The notes below the pieces were generated by a model. The model worked only from the letters and a program-made list of their open reading frames with translations, was not told the DNA's origin and did not search any database. Below, in pieces: positions 7,102 to 15,537 of a DNA stretch of 18,948 bases. The first letter of the stretch is position 1, and every line of letters begins with the position of its first letter. This stretch comes from JBCBKL01 sp963922565 (GTDB lineage Bacteria; Pseudomonadota; Alphaproteobacteria; Rhodobacterales; Rhodobacteraceae), in the NCBI GenBank assembly GCA_963922565.1, contig CAWUIQ010000066.1:1-18948 (forward strand). Direction: 5' to 3'. A program made the position numbers and the translations under genes.

Positions 7102-7631
7102 TTCGACAGAAACGGCAGGCCTCTCTTTTTTGTAGGACGTGCACGTGAGATGGAACGAATGTGTGTAGCGGATGGCAAGCCAGTGCGTCGGTTCACAAAG
7201 CAGCCAATGATGGAGCGGGGCCGTCCGAACTACGCTCTCAAAACACTGTTTTAATTCGATATTTTGGTGCGACTTAAGCTCATCTAGCACGTCTCAAACC
7301 ACGCCACGCCTAACTATGCGCTTCTTCAGTCCCCTCGCTCGTTCGCAGAGATGCAACCTACCTCGCGTACTCCCAACGATGGTCTGACCAAGCCGCCCGT
7401 ACCGGCTCGTATCAGGCGTCCGACGGCCCCGGAAAACCTGATGAACGAACCGCTGATCACGGGCCCGGAAACGGGAGCGCTGGTCCCGACTTGGCCGATT
7501 TGCTTGGCCTTGTTTTCCCTTCACAAAGCCTCGTCTCGTTCCTCACCTTTTGAAATCTGTCACTTCTAGCGGCGGAACTGGCTGCCCCGCGCGTTAAACA
7601 TATTCGGCGCTAAGCGGATTCAGGCGCTTAT

Positions 7632-7644
7632 GTGGGGCACAGCA
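7632..7644 (+). promoter_or_regulatory. Shared 13-bp upstream motif, copy 1
   Basis: GTGGGGCACAGCA lies 65 bp before the efflux adaptor start. Its core GTG-GGG-CAC is a small dyad (TGTG/CACA here), and a wider CGCTT (7625-7629)/AAGCG (7648-7652) pair brackets it. An identical 13-mer occurs upstream of the di-heme cytochrome gene in the same orientation relative to that gene (13987-13975). This may be a common operator; the binding factor is unknown. Confidence 0.35.
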
Positions 7645-7695
7645 AGCAAGCGTTGCGAAAGTGATCTAGCATGAACCTGTTTGTGAGGCGCGTTC

Positions 7696-7703
7696 GGGGA
7701 GAG
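7696..7703 (+). promoter_or_regulatory. Ribosome-binding site deciding the adaptor start
   Basis: GGGGAGAG lies six bases before the ATG at 7710. The earlier in-frame ATG at 7671 has no such site, so the 7710 start is preferred. Confidence 0.6.
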
Positions 7704-7709
7704 CCTTTG

Positions 7710-9053
7710 ATGAATTTGAAACCGCTTCTGGTCCTGCCGCCACTCGCCTTGGGCGTTGCGGGCTACTTATGGATGACGCAGCCGACGGACACCACGTCAG
7801 AACCCGCGGAAGAGGCGCGGCTGGCGGTCCGGGTGATGACTGTCGCCCCTGCATCACATGTCGTCTCTGCCACCGGCTACGGACGGGTCGAAGCGGTGCG
7901 CAGTTGGTCCGCCGTCTCTCAGGTCGATGGACGCGTGGTTGAGACGATTGAGGATCTGTCCGTTGGCACCGTCGTCGATGCCGGCGCGCTCTTGATCCAG
8001 GTCGATCAGACTGACTATGAGCTAGCCGTTCAAAAGAGCCGGGCGAACATCGCCGCAGCGGAAGCGCAGCTGGCAGAGTTGGACGGACAGGAAACGAATT
8101 CCGAAAACCTGCTAGCACTAGAGCAGCGCACCCTCGACGTCGCGCAGGCCGAATTTGAACGAAATCAAAACCTGTTTGATCGCGGCGCAGCAAGTGCCTC
8201 GACACTGGATGCGGCACAAAAAACCCTGTTGGCCCAAGAAAATGCAGTGACCAACCTGACCAACACGATCGCGCTTTATCCGGCACAACGCCAGTCGGCC
8301 GAAGCAACGCTCGCGCTGCGCGAGGCAGAGCTTGCGGAAGCCGAACGCGGCCTGTCCAACACGACAATCACCGCACCTTTCCGCGGTCGTATATCCGCAG
8401 AGGCGGTTCAGGTGGGGCGGTTCATTCGCACCGGTGAAGAGCTTGTCACACTTGATGCAATCGATACAGCCGAAGTGGTGGGCGCCTTCCAACCACGAGC
8501 CTTTGCGGCCGTCGTAAGCGCCGCACTTGATGGGAAGTTCCCGGACGTGACCGAAGTCGAGGCAACCCAAGTTGTCGAATACATGAGGCGTGGCGATGTG
8601 CAGGCCTATGTCGTGATTGACTTTGCTGGCTTGCAAGCCCGGTATCCGGCGAAACTCGTCCGGTTTCGCGGGACAATTGACAGTGACACCGGGACCATCG
8701 GGGTGGCCGTGCGCATCAATGATCCATTGGTCGCGAAGGCCACCGAACAAAGGCCGCCGCTGGAATTCGGCGCCTTTGTCGGGGTTGTCCTTGAAGGCAC
8801 CACCCCTGATCAGGTGATCGCCATTCCGCGCGCGGCCATCCGTCAGGGCGACAACGGAGAGCCGTTTGTTTACACCGCCACGGCGGATGACCGGCTGGCC
8901 ATCACGCCGGTCGCTTTGGGTCCAGTCGCAGGTGACCTGATCCTTGTACAAGAGGGCCTTGCCTCTGGGGACCGTGTGGTCCTCTCCGCGCCGCGCCCCC
9001 CGATTGAGGGACTTGCCCTGACGGTCATCGAAGATACGGGCGCAACGCAATGA
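7710..9053 (+). CDS. RND efflux periplasmic adaptor (HlyD/AcrA-type membrane fusion protein)
   Basis: Adaptor of 447 residues that links an inner-membrane RND pump to an outer-membrane channel. It has an N-terminal membrane anchor (about 4-22, no lipobox Cys, so not a lipoprotein), the first lipoyl half-motif (about 68-100, VDGRVVETIEDLSVGTVVDAG), a long Ala/Gln/Glu-rich coiled-coil hairpin (about 103-215), the second lipoyl half (NTTITAPFRGRISAE, 217-231), then beta-barrel and membrane-proximal domains. An alternative start at 7671 would add 13 residues. The stop overlaps the pump gene start as ATGA. Substrate cannot be told from sequence. No TolC-like gene adjoins, so a distant channel is probably shared. 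Confidence 0.9.
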   Translation: MNLKPLLVLPPLALGVAGYLWMTQPTDTTSEPAEEARLAVRVMTVAPASHVVSATGYGRVEAVRSWSAVSQVDGRVVETIEDLSVGTVVDAGALLIQVDQTDYELAVQKSRANIAAAEAQLAELDGQETNSENLLALEQRTLDVAQAEFERNQNLFDRGAASASTLDAAQKTLLAQENAVTNLTNTIALYPAQRQSAEATLALREAELAEAERGLSNTTITAPFRGRISAEAVQVGRFIRTGEELVTLDAIDTAEVVGAFQPRAFAAVVSAALDGKFPDVTEVEATQVVEYMRRGDVQAYVVIDFAGLQARYPAKLVRFRGTIDSDTGTIGVAVRINDPLVAKATEQRPPLEFGAFVGVVLEGTTPDQVIAIPRAAIRQGDNGEPFVYTATADDRLAITPVALGPVAGDLILVQEGLASGDRVVLSAPRPPIEGLALTVIEDTGATQ

Positions 9054-12000
9054 TCCGCTATTTCGTGAGGCACCCTGTCGCCGCCAACATCCTGATGCTG
9101 GTGTTTGTCGTTCTGGGTATTGCCGTGCTCAGCAATCTGGAACGGGAAACGTTCCCGGAATTCACAGCCGACAGTGTGGTGATCACCGTACCGTACCCCG
9201 GTGCCTCTGCCATCGATGTTGATGAGGAGATCTGCGCACCGCTTGAAGATGCCGTCAGCGGCATCACCGGACTTGTCGATTTTCAGTGCGACTCGCTTGA
9301 TGGGCGCGCCTCAGCCACGGCTGAACTTGATGAGGGCGGCAACCTGGTTCAATTCTTCAATGATGTATTTTCGGCTGTCTCCGGCATCGACGACTTCCCT
9401 TCCGATGCGGAAACCGCAACCGTCGAAATCGCGGCCCAGACCGATCTTGTCGCCCTGATCGCGATATCGGGGATTAGCGGAAAAGAGGGGCTTGTCACCT
9501 ATGCTGACGAGCTGTCGGATCGTTTGCTGGCAGTGCCCGGCGTGGCAGAGGCCGAGGTCACCGGCATCACGGATCGTGAACTGCAAGTCACCTTCGATGA
9601 GCAGATGCTGCGCCGCTTTGGAGTGTCGAGCCAGGATCTGGTGGATGCGATCGAGGCCCGCTCGTTCCGGCAACCGCTGGGCAGTGCCGAGCTCGACGAC
9701 AGCGATCTGGTTCTACGCTACGTGGGAGCGACCCGTACCGTTGGGGAACTGGAAAATCTCATCGTCATAGAAAATGCCGATGGCGGGATTGTGCGTCTCT
9801 CCGATCTGGCAACGATCCGTTTGGTTGATAGCGATAAAACACGGCAAAGTTTCATCGACGGCGCGCAGACGGCAATCATCTCGATTTCCAAGACAGCCGA
9901 TGACGACAGCATTGATGTGTTTGAACGGGTCCAAGCCGTCATCGATGAGGAACTGGCGGCTTATCCGGATCCGTTTGACATCGCCGTTATCAACAACCTG
10001 GCAGACCTGATTGCCGAGCGGCTGAATCTCATTCTGGAAAACATCGCAATTGGTCTCATGCTTGTGTTTGCGACCATGTGGCTTTTCTTTTCGCTGCGCG
10101 AAGCGCTGTGGATCTCGGCTGCGCTGCCAGTTTCGTTCCTCGGCAGCCTCTTCGTGATGAGCATGCTTGGCATAACAATCAATATGATCACCCTGATCGC
10201 GCTGTTGATGGCCGTCGGGTTGATCATGGACGACAGCATCGTGATTGCCGAAAACATCAATAAGTGGCGGCGAAAGGCTCCGCCACTCGAAGCGGCCGCA
10301 AAGGGAACGATGGAGGTGCTGCCGGGCGTGATGTCATCTTTCATCACGACGGCCTGCGTCTTCGGACCGCTCATGTTTGTCTCGGGGGAATTGGGTCAGA
10401 TCCTGCGATTCATCCCCATGGTGTTATTAATCACGCTGGCAATATCGTTGGTTGAAGGCTTTCTTATCCTGCCGCATCACCTGAGCCATTCCGGCGGGTC
10501 GGACCGTCCATCACCAGAACAGCGCCCCGCCGCACGCGCACTCGAATGGGCAAAGGAGCGGGCGGTCATGCCCGTGGCGACAGCTCTGGTCAAGCTGCGC
10601 TATCTGACGCTGGGGACAGTGGTCGCAGCATTGATCCTCTGCATAGGTTTGGTTGCCTCGGGCACGATCAAGTTGATCGCCTTCCCATCAACCGAAGGCG
10701 ACACTGTTGTAGCCCGCGTTGCGCTGACGTCTGGCATCGCGCGCGAGCGCACCATCGAAACGGTCGAGCAATTGCTGGACGGCCTAGAACAGGTTGATGC
10801 GGAACTGACGCCAGGGACCACAGATGGCGCGCCGTTGGTGGAGCGCGTCCTGGTACAATACGCGGTCAACACTGATGTCACGGATAATGGCTCGCACACC
10901 GCGACGATCACCGTCGATCTGCTCGAAAGCTCCTTGCGCAATGTGATGGCAGACGACGTGCTGGCCGCCTGGCGTGAGGCGGCAGGGCCATTGCCCGATA
11001 TCGTCCAGATCAGTTTCTCACAATCCGAGCTGGGCCCCGGCGGTTTGGATCTGGATGTCGAGCTTTTGGGACGCGATCTTGCCGAACTGGAGGAAGCCGC
11101 CGGCGTTCTGCTCGGTGATCTTCTCGCCCGCGAGGATGTGACAGAAGCCTTCCAGGATTTCTACGGCGGTCGTGACGAAGTGCAGATCGCCCTTAACGAA
11201 TACGGCTACTCCATTGGCCTGACGCCGCAGGCGCTTTCGGCGCAGTTGCGCACCGCGTTCGAGGGCTCTGAAACGGATAACTTCCGCGAAGGAGCGAGCA
11301 CCCGAACAGTCCGCGTACAATTAGCCGACACCATTTCGAGTGTGACAGAGCTTGAGCGTTTCCCGATCGTCTTGCCAGGCGGGGCACAGACCAGTTTGTC
11401 CACCGTCGCAGACCTGCAACCCTCAGCCAGCTATCCGAATGTGACGCGTAAGAACGGCCAGGCTGTCGCGCGGATCCAGGGAAAGATTGACCGGTCGGTG
11501 ACAACCTCGACAGCCATTTCCGGCGTGATCCTGAACGATCTCGCACCGCAACTTGCGTTGGCCTATCCGGACATCACGGTCAAAATAGGCGGCGCGACAG
11601 AGGAACAGCAGGAGTCGCAACAATCGATTGCCACGTTGCTCAGCGTCGGCCTGATTGGCGTCTATATGGTGCTTGCGTTCCAGTTCCGGTCTTACTCGCT
11701 GCCTGTCGTCGTCATGCTCTCGATCCCCTTTGCACTGATTGGGACGATCCTGGGTCACTGGGGACTTGGGATGGACCTTTCTATGCCAAGCCTCATCGGT
11801 TTTGCGTCCTTGGCCGGGATCGTGGTGAACAACGCGATCCTGTTCCTGACGTTCTTTCAGAGTAATCTGAAGGGTGATGATTACGTTGCCGCCTCTTTGG
11901 ATGCGGTGCGTGACCGGTTCCGGCCTATCCTGCTATCAAGCGCCACGACTTTTGTCGGACTTTTGCCGATCATTTTCGACACCAGCCCACAGGTGCAAAC

Positions 12001-12178
12001 CTTGGTGCCCCTCGTCGTCGCCGTCGCGTTTGGCCTGCTGGCAGCGATGGTGCTCGTGGTGCTCGTCCTGCCATCTGTCATATCGATTTACTTCGACGTG
12101 TTCAGCGTGCGGGCGTGGATGGATCAATTTGATAACAAGGATCGGGACGCCTCGACGGAATTAAACGCGAAAGCATGA
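9050..12178 (+). CDS. RND-family efflux pump, inner-membrane permease
   Basis: Proton-driven exporter of 1042 residues, full length for the AcrB-like superfamily, with twelve expected membrane helices and two large periplasmic loops. The N-terminus MIRYFVRHPVAANILMLVFV is the first helix. Helix 4 carries the paired proton-relay Asp394-Asp395 in AVGLIMDDSIVIAENI. In helix 10 the position that is Lys in AcrB (AAKNAI) reads Asn (GIVVNNAILFL, Asn927-Asn928), as in several uncharacterised RND subgroups. Helix 11/12 sequences near 11940-12090 are intact. It is co-transcribed and translationally coupled with the adaptor upstream. Heavy-metal (HME) signatures are not seen, so a hydrophobe or amphiphile exporter is more likely, with substrate unknown. 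It ends convergently with the di-heme cytochrome gene. Confidence 0.93.
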   Translation: MIRYFVRHPVAANILMLVFVVLGIAVLSNLERETFPEFTADSVVITVPYPGASAIDVDEEICAPLEDAVSGITGLVDFQCDSLDGRASATAELDEGGNLVQFFNDVFSAVSGIDDFPSDAETATVEIAAQTDLVALIAISGISGKEGLVTYADELSDRLLAVPGVAEAEVTGITDRELQVTFDEQMLRRFGVSSQDLVDAIEARSFRQPLGSAELDDSDLVLRYVGATRTVGELENLIVIENADGGIVRLSDLATIRLVDSDKTRQSFIDGAQTAIISISKTADDDSIDVFERVQAVIDEELAAYPDPFDIAVINNLADLIAERLNLILENIAIGLMLVFATMWLFFSLREALWISAALPVSFLGSLFVMSMLGITINMITLIALLMAVGLIMDDSIVIAENINKWRRKAPPLEAAAKGTMEVLPGVMSSFITTACVFGPLMFVSGELGQILRFIPMVLLITLAISLVEGFLILPHHLSHSGGSDRPSPEQRPAARALEWAKERAVMPVATALVKLRYLTLGTVVAALILCIGLVASGTIKLIAFPSTEGDTVVARVALTSGIARERTIETVEQLLDGLEQVDAELTPGTTDGAPLVERVLVQYAVNTDVTDNGSHTATITVDLLESSLRNVMADDVLAAWREAAGPLPDIVQISFSQSELGPGGLDLDVELLGRDLAELEEAAGVLLGDLLAREDVTEAFQDFYGGRDEVQIALNEYGYSIGLTPQALSAQLRTAFEGSETDNFREGASTRTVRVQLADTISSVTELERFPIVLPGGAQTSLSTVADLQPSASYPNVTRKNGQAVARIQGKIDRSVTTSTAISGVILNDLAPQLALAYPDITVKIGGATEEQQESQQSIATLLSVGLIGVYMVLAFQFRSYSLPVVVMLSIPFALIGTILGHWGLGMDLSMPSLIGFASLAGIVVNNAILFLTFFQSNLKGDDYVAASLDAVRDRFRPILLSSATTFVGLLPIIFDTSPQVQTLVPLVVAVAFGLLAAMVLVVLVLPSVISIYFDVFSVRAWMDQFDNKDRDASTELNAKA

Positions 12179-12232
12179 GATCCGCCACAAGACCATTATC
12201 TGTTTCGAAGTTCTCAGTCAGTTCAATCCGGA

Positions 12233-12261
12233 AACGGCTATCGTGCCGACGGCAAGCCGTT
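12233..12261. terminator. Possible bidirectional terminator between convergent genes
   Basis: AACGGCT (12233-12239) pairs with AGCCGTT (12255-12261), and the 15-base loop holds a second small dyad (TGCCG/CGGCA). It sits in the 115-bp gap between the ends of the RND pump and the di-heme cytochrome genes. The T-run that should follow is poor (TTCTTGT), so intrinsic termination would be weak. Confidence 0.35.
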
Positions 12262-12293
12262 CTTGTATCAATTGCCTGAGCAGGACCGGCCCG

Positions 12294-13925
12294 TCAAAGC
12301 TGCTTGAGAAACTCCAGCAATGCACCTTTGTCGCTCTGGTTGAGAGTGGCACCAAAAACGTGGCCACCGTTTCCCATGCCAGGCTCGCGGGTGTCGATCA
12401 GGAACGGTTCGGAGAATGGCAGGTGATCACCCAAGATCCCGTCGCGCGCTATGCCAAGCAGGGTGAGATCCAGTGCATGACCGCCAACCGCAAAGCGCTT
12501 GGGCCGTTCGGCCGGATTAAGAAGCGCCCAGACGCTTGGGACCGATCCGTTGTGCAGGTAAGGGGCAGATGACCAAAGGCCCGTCAAAGGCGGCGCCGCG
12601 TAGATCCCGGTTGCCTTGGCAGAAATACGATCCCCGTAGACGCCGGAGTTAACCGCCTCGGCCAGTGCCGGTGTAAAGGCCTCAGCGCGGAGCGGATCGG
12701 TGCCGACATCGCCCGCCCAATTCGGGAATTCCATCAACTCCGGGCCTGACGATCCGGTCCGGTATGTACCGTGACAGATGGCACAGTTTTCAGCGTAGAC
12801 GCGCGCGCCGCGTGCGGCGCGGTCTGTGTCGATGGTGGCAGGGAACGGTTGCGGTCGGTAGGTTTCATCCAACCAGGCAAAGATATCTTCAGCAGCGGAG
12901 ACGTATGCCACGGCGTTCTCCGGATCGACGCCCATGCTCGGCACCGAAAAAAAGGACGTGATCGCCGCGAGGTCATCTCTTTGCTCCAGGAGGCGTTCCT
13001 CTTTCCTGACGGGCTTCCAACGGTCCGCTCCGGGCGGTGCATAGCTGCCGTCCGACAAGAGAGCAGAGCGCCATGTGCGGTCGCCAAGTTCCGGAATGGA
13101 TACGACGCCCGCGTCCGCCTTGCCGCCACCCAGGAAGGGTAGATTATACGCATGCTTTAATGCGGCTACCCCGTTGGTCGCGCCGGGGTGGCCATTGGGG
13201 AACGGCAGGGGTGGACCATTTCCGATGGCCTTCAATCGCTGCCGAACGAGCGGAATGATAAGCCACCGCAAGGTCTGGCGCTCGCGCCAGCCCATCGTCG
13301 GAAAGAGGGTCTGGGTCGCGTCGATCCACGCAGAGGGATCTTCGGCGGCGGAGCGCATGGCAGCGGTCAGTCCCGAGACATAGGCTTCGAGGTTCAGCGA
13401 CGTATTGGGTGTCCCCAACCAGGCGCGCGTCGGATCGGGCAAGCCATTGGCATCGTAGGTGACACCGGCATGACAGGCCGCGCACCCGAGATTTGCCACC
13501 GTGACCTTGGCGCCCGGCAGCGGTGCAAGGGTCCCTTGGGTTATGCCCAAGGGCGTTGCCCCTTCAGCAGACGCGGTGACGCCTTCCGGCAGATTGACGG
13601 GCGTCGCACCGGGCAGGAACCCAAACCGGGCAAGGGCGCGGTTCGCGGCCTCCATCGTCATGCCGTTAGAGCCTTGCTCACGGATCTCGCGAAGCGCCAA
13701 GGCTGCTGTGATCAACTTCCACGGGATGGCGTGGCTTTCCAACGCGCTGACGCTGAGACCGCCAAAGCTCTCGGCCGCAAAGGCCGCAGCCCCTCGGGCA
13801 GCGCGTGGCGCGGCCCCGTCGACGACAAATGCGGCATCACCGGTCGTCGTGAAAGTCACTTGGGTCAGAGAGAAGGCCCCGGCCAACACCAGTATCCCCG
13901 CGCCTATCGTCCACTTCCGGATCAT
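12294..13925 (-). CDS. Exported di-heme c-type cytochrome, RoxA/cytochrome-c-peroxidase-like
   Basis: A protein of 543 residues with a hydrophobic signal segment (about 5-22), so periplasmic or outer-surface. Two heme c attachment sites are present: CAACH (148-152) and CAICH (381-385). The C-terminal part has PPLTGLWSSAPYLHNGSVPS (445-464), which I associate with the RoxA-like di-heme family (the group of the rubber oxygenase RoxA) and with MauG/CcpA-type di-heme peroxidases. RoxA itself is about 670 residues, so this is a shorter homologue and rubber cleavage should not be assumed. It could be an oxygenase, a peroxidase or an electron carrier. The start ATG at 13925 has only a weak GGGCGG before it. 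It is divergent from the P450 operon, with a 241-bp gap, so a linked role is possible but unproven. Confidence 0.82.
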   Translation of the reverse strand: MIRKWTIGAGILVLAGAFSLTQVTFTTTGDAAFVVDGAAPRAARGAAAFAAESFGGLSVSALESHAIPWKLITAALALREIREQGSNGMTMEAANRALARFGFLPGATPVNLPEGVTASAEGATPLGITQGTLAPLPGAKVTVANLGCAACHAGVTYDANGLPDPTRAWLGTPNTSLNLEAYVSGLTAAMRSAAEDPSAWIDATQTLFPTMGWRERQTLRWLIIPLVRQRLKAIGNGPPLPFPNGHPGATNGVAALKHAYNLPFLGGGKADAGVVSIPELGDRTWRSALLSDGSYAPPGADRWKPVRKEERLLEQRDDLAAITSFFSVPSMGVDPENAVAYVSAAEDIFAWLDETYRPQPFPATIDTDRAARGARVYAENCAICHGTYRTGSSGPELMEFPNWAGDVGTDPLRAEAFTPALAEAVNSGVYGDRISAKATGIYAAPPLTGLWSSAPYLHNGSVPSVWALLNPAERPKRFAVGGHALDLTLLGIARDGILGDHLPFSEPFLIDTREPGMGNGGHVFGATLNQSDKGALLEFLKQL

Positions 13926-14166
13926 GTCGTACCGCCCGTCGGTCGTATGTTCTTCGGCCTAAGGTCAAAGCCTGTGCTGTGCCCCACCCCTATCGTTTTA
14001 TTCCGACGCGCCAATGAGCGCATTCAGTTTTTTCTTTGACAGGCAGCAGCATGCGGGGATCGCACAGAAGCCAGCAGATCAGAAAGTAAGGACTCGCTTG
14101 TCCCGAATTCGTCATGGCATGGTCTTATTCGGTGCAAGATTTGCCAACCAAAAGACATCCGAACAC
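13926..14166. other. Divergent intergenic region, di-heme cytochrome / P450 operon
   Basis: No gene is supported here. Although the P450 frame stays open back to 14014, codons before about 14167 include rare-looking TTA and AGA and the encoded residues do not look P450-like, so I treat this as control DNA. It holds the second copy of the 13-bp motif (13975-13987) and a TTGACA hexamer on the plus strand (14036-14041) without a good -10 box; on the minus strand a TTGACC hexamer lies between the motif and the cytochrome gene. Confidence 0.45.
13975..13987 (-). promoter_or_regulatory. Shared 13-bp upstream motif, copy 2
   Basis: Read on the minus strand this is GTGGGGCACAGCA, identical to 7632-7644, and it lies 49 bp before the di-heme cytochrome start in the same orientation relative to the gene. 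Confidence 0.35.
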
Positions 14167-15537
14167 GTGATTAACCAGCTTCCGAACCACGAGACCGCAG
14201 TGATCGACACGATTACTCCTCTGCCGATACAGGCCGAGATGGCCACCGGCCCCGTCGGCCTTTGGCACTTCGTGCGCCGGGCGGGACACAGCCTCCTGTC
14301 TGTGATCCCGGCCGAGACACAGGAGGCGCTGTATATCAGGGGGCCTGCGCGTATCCACTATCTCTGTGATCCCGATCTGATCTCGCGTGTGCTTGTCTCG
14401 GAGGCTGCGACCTTTCCCAAGTCGCAGGTCACCAAGAACATTCTCGGCAGCGCAATCGGCAACGGCATGATCCTGTCCGAGGGGCAGACATGGAAGGACC
14501 AGCGCCGCCGCTACGCGCCCCTGTTTGCTGCCCGAAACCTGCCGGTGTTGTCGCGCACCTTCGCGGCAACCGGCGACAGACTCGGTCACGAGCTTGCGCA
14601 ACGCAGCGGGATTGTGGACATCTCTGCACTCGCGCAGGCTGCCTCGCTCAGCGACATCACGCAGGTGATGTTCTCCGGCTCGGCCGACGTGAGCCCCGAT
14701 GAGGTGAAGGCCGGGCTTGCGCGCTATACGGAACACGTGGCCGACATGTCGCTGTTCGACCTCATGGGCATGCCGTCGTGGGTGCCGCGCCTGAAATGGC
14801 TGAAGAGCCGCGCCCCGGTGCGCAATATGCGCGACCTTGCGCGGCGAGTCATTCTTGCGCGACAGGCCGAAAATCGTGCGGAGCCAGAGGACTTCCTCGA
14901 CCTGATGATCGACGCGCTCAGGGCCGACGCCGAAGAGCTTGACCAGACGATCGACAACCTCCTGACCTTTGTGGTGGCGGGGCATGAGACGGCAGCCAAC
15001 ACCCTGTCGTGGGGCCTATACCTGCTGGCGCTTTACCCGGAAGCACAGGAGGCTTTGCGCGCCGAAATCCTTGCGGCCTGCCCCGAAGGACCAATCCTAT
15101 TCGGCGCACTCGAAGCCATGCCGAGCCTTGATGCGCATGTGAAAGAGACGCTGCGGCTCTATCCTGCGGCCGCTTTCTTTGCCCGAGACGTGGCGGAACC
15201 CATCACCTTGGGTGAGGTTTCGATGCGCAAGGGGGATGCGCTGTTCCTGCCGATCTATGCGCTGCACCGCAATGCGCTTTTGTGGGAGGACCCGCAGCAA
15301 TATCGGCCCAACCGCTTCGCAGGGGCAAAGCTGCGACGTGGGCAGTATCTTCCCTTTGGGGACGGACCACGCGTTTGCATCGGCGCGCAATATGCCACGA
15401 CCGAGATCAAGATCCTGCTCGCATCCCTCTTGCGCCGGGTGCGCTTCACGGTGTCAGAACACCCGATCCCCCGGCCCGTGGTCACGATCACCATGCACCC
15501 AGCAACCCCGCTTTATCTGGAGGCGCATCCGGCATGA
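14167..15537 (+). CDS. Cytochrome P450
   Basis: Heme-thiolate monooxygenase, first gene of the right-hand operon. Numbered from the GTG start (456 residues): C-helix WKDQRRR from about 109, I-helix oxygen-activating AGHETAANT from about 271, K-helix ETLR (Glu327/Arg330), and the heme loop LPFGDGPRVCIGAQYA with axial Cys404. All P450 signatures are intact. There is no signal peptide and no fused reductase, so soluble redox partners must act from elsewhere. The start is uncertain: the frame is open to an ATG at 14014, with further options at 14119 (ATG), 14200 (GTG) and 14239 (ATG). None has a strong ribosome site; 14167 was chosen because codon use changes there and because the family is usually about 450 residues. 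Its stop overlaps the next start as ATGA. The substrate is unknown; a fatty-acyl or amino-acid derivative would fit the neighbours (inference). Confidence 0.93.
   Translation: MINQLPNHETAVIDTITPLPIQAEMATGPVGLWHFVRRAGHSLLSVIPAETQEALYIRGPARIHYLCDPDLISRVLVSEAATFPKSQVTKNILGSAIGNGMILSEGQTWKDQRRRYAPLFAARNLPVLSRTFAATGDRLGHELAQRSGIVDISALAQAASLSDITQVMFSGSADVSPDEVKAGLARYTEHVADMSLFDLMGMPSWVPRLKWLKSRAPVRNMRDLARRVILARQAENRAEPEDFLDLMIDALRADAEELDQTIDNLLTFVVAGHETAANTLSWGLYLLALYPEAQEALRAEILAACPEGPILFGALEAMPSLDAHVKETLRLYPAAAFFARDVAEPITLGEVSMRKGDALFLPIYALHRNALLWEDPQQYRPNRFAGAKLRRGQYLPFGDGPRVCIGAQYATTEIKILLASLLRRVRFTVSEHPIPRPVVTITMHPATPLYLEAHPA

Larger units (their letters stand above)
7102..7709. other. 608-bp region without a convincing gene
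   Basis: Between glyA and the efflux adaptor. Composition is less GC-rich than the flanking genes. A 72-codon plus-strand frame (7351-7569) and an overlapping 76-codon minus-strand frame (7294-7524) both lack a ribosome site and resemble nothing I know; the Arg-rich minus frame could be a decayed gene. I see no tRNA, IS ends or attachment site. The first 30 bases hold a weak terminator-like segment (AGGCCT, then T6 at 7126-7131). The last 80 bases hold the 13-bp motif at 7632-7644. Confidence 0.5.

Noticed and set aside
7102..7140. Intrinsic terminator after glyA
   Set aside because: A T6 run is present at 7126-7131, but only the 6-base palindrome AGGCCT precedes it, too short for a convincing stem.
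7294..7569. Two overlapping short open frames in the glyA-efflux gap
   Set aside because: Neither has a ribosome site, coding-like composition or recognisable homology; kept only as part of the gene-free region.
8118..9050. Minus-strand open frame (310 codons) over the efflux adaptor gene
   Set aside because: Shadow frame without domain or ribosome site; the plus strand encodes a standard adaptor.
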